From Lomentospora prolificans (Eukaryota > Ascomycota > Sordariomycetes > Microascales > Microascaceae): a DNA stretch of 64,000 nt. Of the stretch, positions 58,563 to 64,000 are shown in pieces. The DNA lies in assembly GCA_029532625.1 (NCBI GenBank), contig JARFXM010000007.1, positions 1 through 64,000 of the forward strand, given 5' to 3'. The position numbers and the translations under genes were made by a program. Position 1 is the first letter of the stretch. Each line of letters starts with the position of its first letter. A model generated the notes under the pieces. It saw only the letters and a program-made list of their open reading frames with translations. It did not search any database and was not told the origin of the DNA.

Positions 58563-58763
58563 CTATCCGGCAGGAGACAGCCTAACAATTATAATTGACA
58601 ACGGACCCTTGATCTAGTGTTTCTGATATTCCTTTTGAGTGGCCGGTCGTCCCTTCGCAATATTATCTTGCTCTACATCGCTTGTTTCACCATTGTCTGT
58701 TCATTATTATGTCGCAGAGGAAGCTTCGATACTACCAAGTTGAGGCGGGGGCCATTATTACTA
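58563..58763. other. Short intergenic gap
   Basis: No gene. An acceptor-like ATAATTGTTAG lies on the minus strand near 58590, just upstream of the GFA frame. Confidence 0.4.
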
Positions 58764-59822
58764 TTAGCTCTCGCAACTGTCATTCCTACATAATACGGCT
58801 ACAGGTGCCGAGTTCGCTGTCCATAGCACTAGAACGAAGAGTATAGACTCGGCGTGGGCAAGGCGAAACTCCAAGTCCTCGCCGTCTCTGAAACAGCCGA
58901 ACAAGTCCTCGGCATTGGCAATGAACCAGACGGCCAAGTATATCCCGAGCAGGGGCACCACCAACTTTTGTAGAAGCGCGGTGAACCTGCAGGGGCCCAT
59001 CCATAGCATCAGACCATTGAGTCCAAAGGTGCATAGCACCAAAAGCCCAAACCCTTTCAGGTTCCGCGGAAAGCCGGAGTATTTCCACACCAACATTGCA
59101 AGCTGGACCTGCCAACCCCCCTCGCCAAGAACTGCACGCAGAATAGCCCACGGGTTCGTGCGCTCCTCCAGAGACAGAAAAAGCATACTTTTTGGGCCTG
59201 GGTAATTGCACAGGTCGTGGCCCTGGGCGTGCCAGGAATAGCTGTTGAAAAACAACCACATGGCTGTACTCGCAAGTGCCAAAACAACGTGATTTAGGAG
59301 CTCGCTGCATTCTTTGACGGGCAGGTTCGTCGTGAGGGCGCGTATGTGGCGTGGTATTCGTAGCTGAGACCCCATGGCTTGCATCTCCCGCATTCCTTGT
59401 CGGAGAAGCCTGGAAAGGCCTAGATAGACGGGGAGAGTCCAGATGCACGCGAGAAAGATGACCTTGAATGCGGCCCAGGTCGAGCTATTAGTCGCTTTCC
59501 CGTTGCTCTTCGTGTCCTGCTTTGCCGCCGGAGCATCTCCACGGCGGATCGCACTCTTCACTACGTAAAATCCTGCAACGACCAGGCCGGCGGTGAATAG
59601 GAAAACGCATGCGGCAGTGATGAGCCAGACACCATCCTGGCGCCTTTCGGGGTAAGGATAAGGGAAGGACTCCGTTTCAGATGATGCCTGGTCCGGTGAA
59701 TGGTTCTCGCCGGGTTGCTGCCGCGTGGGAGGCCGCGAGTCCGACTCTTTGTTTGGGTCCGGGATTTTGGTGCCTGGGACCGATTCTGTTATTTTGCGCT
59801 GAACCGCGGACGGTTGCTTCAT
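58764..59822 (-). CDS. Multipass membrane protein of unknown function (352 aa from first ATG)
   Basis: The frame runs from ATG 59822 (MKQPSAVQRKITESVPG) to the stop at 58764, without introns. A polar, Pro-rich N-terminus (about 75 residues) precedes about six hydrophobic segments: WLITAACVFLFTAGLVVAGF, FKVIFLACIWTLPVYLGL, VVLALASTAMWLFF, GLLVLCTFGLNGLMLWM, KLVVPLLGIYLAVWFI and SILFVLVLWTANSAPVAV. The open frame continues about 70 codons upstream of this ATG (to about 60038) with coding-like residues (VNRPPRLGPRNYSASSC), so the true start may be an upstream exon. Family not recognised; the pattern resembles uncharacterised fungal integral membrane proteins. A clean long frame argues that it is a real gene. 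Confidence 0.7.
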   Translation of the reverse strand: MKQPSAVQRKITESVPGTKIPDPNKESDSRPPTRQQPGENHSPDQASSETESFPYPYPERRQDGVWLITAACVFLFTAGLVVAGFYVVKSAIRRGDAPAAKQDTKSNGKATNSSTWAAFKVIFLACIWTLPVYLGLSRLLRQGMREMQAMGSQLRIPRHIRALTTNLPVKECSELLNHVVLALASTAMWLFFNSYSWHAQGHDLCNYPGPKSMLFLSLEERTNPWAILRAVLGEGGWQVQLAMLVWKYSGFPRNLKGFGLLVLCTFGLNGLMLWMGPCRFTALLQKLVVPLLGIYLAVWFIANAEDLFGCFRDGEDLEFRLAHAESILFVLVLWTANSAPVAVLCRNDSCES

Positions 59823-61049
59823 CCTGGGCCAGCGGGGCGGCACCCTTCGCCAGCCAGGCTGTACGAAATAGTTTGGGCACGAGGAAGCGGAATAATTACG
59901 GGGGCCAAGACGCGGAGGCCGGTTGACAAAAGGACGGCCGCATAGAAGAGTCGCTGCGACGCAGCTAGGTGAAGAGGTGGAGGATGATGATGAAAGAATC
60001 TGAAGTTTGGAAGAGTCGTGTGTGCGTATTAAATTATTCAAAGCGTGGGCAGAGACTGAGAGACTTGATTGGATTTGAGTCTATCGGGCCGGTCCTATTT
60101 TGACCCGGCTGACACGATGATTCTTAATACTTGGTCCCCTTTTCTGATAGATTTAGGGACGCGTTTATCCCAATTGATCGATCCATCAAGGATGGACTAA
60201 TATTCAGGACTGCCTCGACGAAGAATTGATGAAGCTCCAAACCCAATTGCACATCACTTTCGCAGGACCCTTGGCCCAAGGCACCCTTGAACTTACGTTT
60301 TGCTCGTTGATATTAATTTTACTACGATTTCCGGGACAACATTAACAATGGCTGAGACAGCGGCCGATTTCCCTAATCCTATAGTAGTTTCAATAATCAA
60401 ACAGACTGGATGTATATTAAAATAACTTACTGTATTACTGACAAGGTCAATGGGATTCTTCGCCAAATACCCTCCTCGGGTACTCCTCAGAGTGAGGTGT
60501 AAACAATTAGGCGCCCTATAAGTCTGTCCTAGCCCAGGACTCGGAAAAGTCAGCGTCCGGCAGCGATGTTGTTCTCCATCAATGACCTGCAATTGCATCC
60601 CAGCATAATATGAAAGAGTTGTTTACAAGAAACGCGATATTTCCATCGTTCACGAAGGCTAATGGCTATACTTGGCGTGGGCTGACGCGCCAGTAGCGCC
60701 CCAGACTTTGATAGGGGCCATGATACCCGCGCCAGCCTTCCGACGAGGGTGGATTACCGCCGGCCCGCGTTTCGCTAGCCCTACTCCAACGAGAGCGTCA
60801 TCCCTGTGAACGAGAATGATCATGCCGATAGCGACGCCTGGCTGCTCGCAGACTTCGAATGGGAAACTCCCCCACAGTCGGTGCTTTCGCGCAGCAACCA
60901 ACCAATTCCTTCGCCAGCGGTTGTTGAGCCACACCCCCGGTACATTGCTATATCTGGATCCAGGCTCCGATAGAACGCCCCGATCGGTTTCATCATCGTG
61001 TTCGCAATCACGTAGCGTCCCTGGTAATAAAGCCTACTAATACTAATGC
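59823..61049. other. Intergenic, 1.2 kb, no supported gene
   Basis: A minus frame at 60293-60598 has its own ATG (MQLQVIDGEQHRC) but no known motif. The minus strand at 60.66-61.05 kb contains coding-like residues (MKPIGAFYRSLDPD) in broken frames. Both could be gene relics. Confidence 0.4.
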
Positions 61050-62622
61050 ATGCCACTGCAAGAATCAGAATTCCGGCTTGTGGAAGTCTTGCCTGCGAGA
61101 ATACACGAGATTAGGTGTCGCATTTCCAACGAGTCGTTGCTGGACCTCCCGCCGTATATCGCCATCTCTTATGCGTGGGGAGGTGTCCGAGATACAGCCA
61201 TTCTACAGTTAGAGGAAGGGGAGGTCCCGGTCGCTGTGAGTCTGCGATGAGCACTCGGCGCCGTTAGGCAGTTCAACGAACTGAGCGTATTGGGAAAGTG
61301 CGGCTCATGACGGACATCTACACCAAGGCCGAGTCTGTCGCTGTTTGACTTGGGACCTGAGGCGGACGACAGTGACAAAGCGGTTGACCTTTTGAAAAGT
61401 GTGTGACACTTGGCCGATAACCTGGACGAGCTGCTGCCCTTCCTCGCCTACAATATCCGCCGTCAGGACCTGGTCGCAGTGGTGTCTCTAATATTCGTCA
61501 GGGACTGATACCGGTCACAGCTATGGGTTGTTTAAGAAATCCTTCAGGTGAGGGAGATTAATACCTTGTATTATACTGCGGCTCTGTAAAAGCTACCCTA
61601 GACACTATGTACGCTCGCATCAGCCACTTTCCATCATTTTAAGGCTGAAATAAACGAGCTCTCCTCTTCGTTCGCCTAAGAGAGGAAGCATCGCCGGGTA
61701 TGGCTGAACATTTTCAATTTCTCCCAGGTGCTCACCTACCACGTCGACCCTGCAAACCTGCTCCCCGATATGAGCACCATTTCCAAGATGGGGAACGCGC
61801 CCTCGCTTCTCAACGTCATACGCGCCCGCCAGAGCAAGCTCTGTTCGGATCCGTGAGACAAGGTGTTTGGCATTCTCGACGTGCGGACATCTCACCAGGA
61901 CTCGATGCAACTTCATAGACCGCCGAAGTAAAATCAAGATTTGCACCATCGAGATCGGCCCCGTCCTCACCCACAGGATCTCTGTCGGAACACTCTGCAC
62001 GTTTGCCGCCTCTCTCATGGCATCTATTCACTGGCGGTCGCGCCGTATTCCTCGGCGAAATACATGCCCCGCGACAACCCCTCCAATATCGGCTTCGAAG
62101 ATGGTGAATATGGCTAAATCCCCCAACGACGATGTGCCAATCCAACAAACCTTTTGCCGCACGCTCTGCCTCGGCCGGGTCCCGGAATGACGGATGAGGG
62201 AGACCGACCTCCTTACGGCTTGCTATTACTTCCTCCTCATTTCCTCGCGCGCGAGCGACTCCCGCGCCGTAATCTCGACGCGAGCCTCCGCTCCTATGCC
62301 GACCACGGCGCCAAAATTGGAATTGAGTGGGACGAGCGCAGGCCGCTTTTTCAGAAGAACTTTTGGATCGCGTATGACGGAGCGTTGTTTCTTCATCACC
62401 CAGACTGGGTTCATGGGGCTCGGGTCCGGGCTCCTCGCGTTTGGGGACGTGGTGGTTGTGACGCCCGGTTGCGTGACGCCGATTGTGCTGGAGACGGGGG
62501 GAAACAAGGGTGAGTATCGGTTTGTAGAAGATGCGTATGTGGATGGCTACATGGACGGGAGAGAGGTGCAGAAGTGGGATGTTACGGGCCAGGTGCAGAT
62601 GAAAACGTTTGTAATTCACTAA
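61050..62622 (+). pseudogene. HET-domain gene, decayed
   Basis: From ATG 61050 the translation follows a complete HET protein through several frames: ESEFRLVEVLPARIHEIRC, PPYIAISYAWGGVRDTAIL, LMTDIYTKAESVAV*LGPEA, DNLDELLPFLA, LWVV*, LCSDP*DKVFGILD, and the C-terminal FMGLGSGLLAFGDVVVVTPG then KGEYRFVEDAYVDGYMDG. Conserved Trp codons in SVAVWLGPEA and RDWYR are now TGA, and the Gln after LWVV is TAA (CAA to TAA). There are also frameshifts between about 61.6 and 62.2 kb. Length and order suggest one intact ancestor of about 500 residues. It is unlike the intact HET gene at 48-50 kb beyond the domain, so it is not a recent duplicate of it. Confidence 0.82.
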
Positions 62623-62739
62623 TGCGCCCCTTAATACTGCGTAAAATTCCATCAAGTTCACGACGTCTGTCCAGATCGCCTAGAGTTTGTAAATGCTAAT
62701 ACCTAATAGCGGATGACAAGACCTCTGAGTTACATCTGA

Positions 62740-64000
62740 TCACTTTCCCTTTCCCAACAGCAAGCATCCACCATGTTGACTCCGGCTATCGGACAAAATC
62801 AGCTCCATCAGCGGACCGACAACCGACTTTTCGAGCCCCAGGCTCAAGAGCCTTCCAATCTTGACCGCTGTCGGCTGGCTTGCCTCTAGGACTTCCCAGA
62901 TCCTATCCTTCAGGCGGTTCTCCATCTGGAAGTCGGCAAGCATGGCGGCGAATGTGCTGGCGTAGTTCAGAGTCGCCAGCTGCGGATCGGGTACGAGCTC
63001 AACAGTGATTGTGCTCTTCACGTTCGGGATGGACGGGACGCTGACGGCGATGCTTGGCCGGTGCGGAAGATCTTCGGCGCTGACCTCTGCTTCGGTTGAC
63101 ACGACACCGTCGACGAGAACTCGAAGGTCTGACCGAGAGGATGCGGATAACGCTATGAAGCGAAATGTCCATCCCTTCCCGGCACTCTCGGCTGTCAATC
63201 GACCATCGGCCTGGTTGTAATCGATCGAGATTGAGCGCAAGGTCTTTGGATCAGACCCCGGAGACTGACGCTCATGGTCATCGCTAGTGTCCTCCAAAAT
63301 GTCCAAATGGCCATCACGGCCGACAACTACAATCACCTCAAAGGCACTCGGGTTGGCGCATCCATTCGCAGGCACCCGCTCGCGGTCCAATGGAATGATG
63401 GCTCCCTCTGGCGCGAGCACGGGAATGCGGTGCAGCGGGCGGTACATGACAATCTCCCTGTCGCCATCATAGACGGATCCGGTCAAGATGTCGACGTGTC
63501 TACCGGGTGGTACCCAGACATTCGTTTCCGCGTAGTTTGTCTTCCTGTCTCTCGGAGTAACAACGGGTGCTACCACTAAAGACGACCCAAAGTAGTACTG
63601 CTTCGGAAAGCGGTAGGCAATGTCTCGCGACGGAAAATTCCAGTACAACGGCTGAATCAGTGGAAGGCCCAATGCGGGTGAGGTTGCGTTCATTGTATAG
63701 ATATAAGGCACCAGCCGGTGGCGAAGCTGCATAAACTCCTTCATGGCCGCCTCGCTTTCCGGGCGATACCGCCACGGTTCCTTGGACGTCCATAGGCTGT
63801 TGGACGAGTGCAGTCGCAGGATGGGTGAAAAGGCTCCAAACTGAACCCATCTTGCGGCGAGTTCATCATCGCGGTAGCCCTCCATATGGCCACCGATATC
63901 GTGGCTCCACCAGCCGTACCCGATATTGGAAGCTGTGGCGGTGAACTCGGGCTGGAATTCAAGCGATGCCCACGTCATATGGGTGTCTCCGGAGAATCCG
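62740..64000 (-). CDS. GH31 alpha-glycosidase, C-terminal part (gene continues beyond window)
   Basis: The frame is open from the window edge to TGA at 62740, about 420 codons. It begins GFSGDTHMTWASLEFQPEFT, in which the Asp of SGDT is the expected general acid/base of GH31; the nucleophile lies beyond the window. GYGWWSHDIGGHMEGYRDDE and RWVQFGAFSPILRLHSSNS follow, with EPWRY, QLRHRLVPYIYTMN, YFGSSLVVAPVV, NVWVPPGRHVDILTG and LAPEGAIIPL ending the barrel. Then come beta-sandwich C-terminal domains (to LLGKGK). Family members hydrolyse alpha-glucosides or alpha-xylosides; the exact substrate cannot be told. No lesion seen. It is convergent with the decayed HET gene, 117 bp away. Confidence 0.9.
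   Translation of the reverse strand, partial: GFSGDTHMTWASLEFQPEFTATASNIGYGWWSHDIGGHMEGYRDDELAARWVQFGAFSPILRLHSSNSLWTSKEPWRYRPESEAAMKEFMQLRHRLVPYIYTMNATSPALGLPLIQPLYWNFPSRDIAYRFPKQYYFGSSLVVAPVVTPRDRKTNYAETNVWVPPGRHVDILTGSVYDGDREIVMYRPLHRIPVLAPEGAIIPLDRERVPANGCANPSAFEVIVVVGRDGHLDILEDTSDDHERQSPGSDPKTLRSISIDYNQADGRLTAESAGKGWTFRFIALSASSRSDLRVLVDGVVSTEAEVSAEDLPHRPSIAVSVPSIPNVKSTITVELVPDPQLATLNYASTFAAMLADFQMENRLKDRIWEVLEASQPTAVKIGRLLSLGLEKSVVGPLMELILSDSRSQHGGCLLLGKGK

Noticed and set aside
1..64000. CRISPR array, rRNA or tRNA genes
   Set aside because: Tandem repeats seen are minisatellites without unique spacers; no rRNA block or complete tRNA cloverleaf was recognised by eye.

Overview
The window is one end of a chromosome from a filamentous ascomycete fungus. 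It opens with about 31 copies of the CCCTAA telomere repeat. Next come roughly 31 kb of very AT-rich, repeat-derived DNA in which CpA/TpG (and CpG) are depleted and TpA enriched, as expected from repeat-induced point mutation (RIP). From about 31.3 kb to the end base composition is normal. The genes there have short GT-AG introns and belong to families typical of fungal subtelomeres: HET, PTH11-like receptor, secreted T-rich protein, GH2/GH31, GFA and MDR oxidoreductase. I cannot name the species.

Layout of 0-31.3 kb: telomere (1-190); unresolved AT-rich DNA; minisatellites; and a segmental duplication present at 2.2-4.7 kb, partially at 4.7-6.55 kb, and again at 28.5-30.8 kb. A plus-strand Ty3/Gypsy chromovirus 3' end (6.55-8.06 kb) faces a minus-strand relative (8.07-9.82 kb). 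A full-length minus-strand chromovirus with two 433-bp LTRs lies at 9818-17090, followed by an inverted LTR fragment and a second Gypsy lineage (17.3-20.7 kb). A 2.4-kb element with 307-bp LTRs (23214-25622) is inserted, with a perfect 5-bp target duplication, into an older RIP-mutated relative ending in its own LTR (26635-26983). All pol-like reading frames are broken.

Layout of 31.3-64 kb: a vWA/alpha-kinase/CCCH-finger gene with one internal TAA; a nucleoside-phosphorylase-domain fragment; a solo LTR matching the AT-rich-zone family; an intact quinone-oxidoreductase-like gene; a GH2 pseudogene; an intact alpha/beta hydrolase; a five-exon rhodopsin-type membrane protein; an intact HET protein; a secreted threonine/valine-rich protein; a C2H2 fragment; a GFA-like gene with a defective N-terminus; a multipass membrane protein; a decayed HET gene; and the C-terminal part of a GH31 glycosidase running off the window.

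There is no sign of one pathway. The region looks like a fast-evolving subtelomere in which allorecognition-type genes (two HET, one phosphorylase-domain fragment), a signalling kinase and carbohydrate enzymes are gained and lost beside a RIP-silenced transposon block. The most unusual items are the kinase/zinc-finger fusion with its internal stop and the antisense Cys-rich ORFs near the 3' ends of the chromoviruses.
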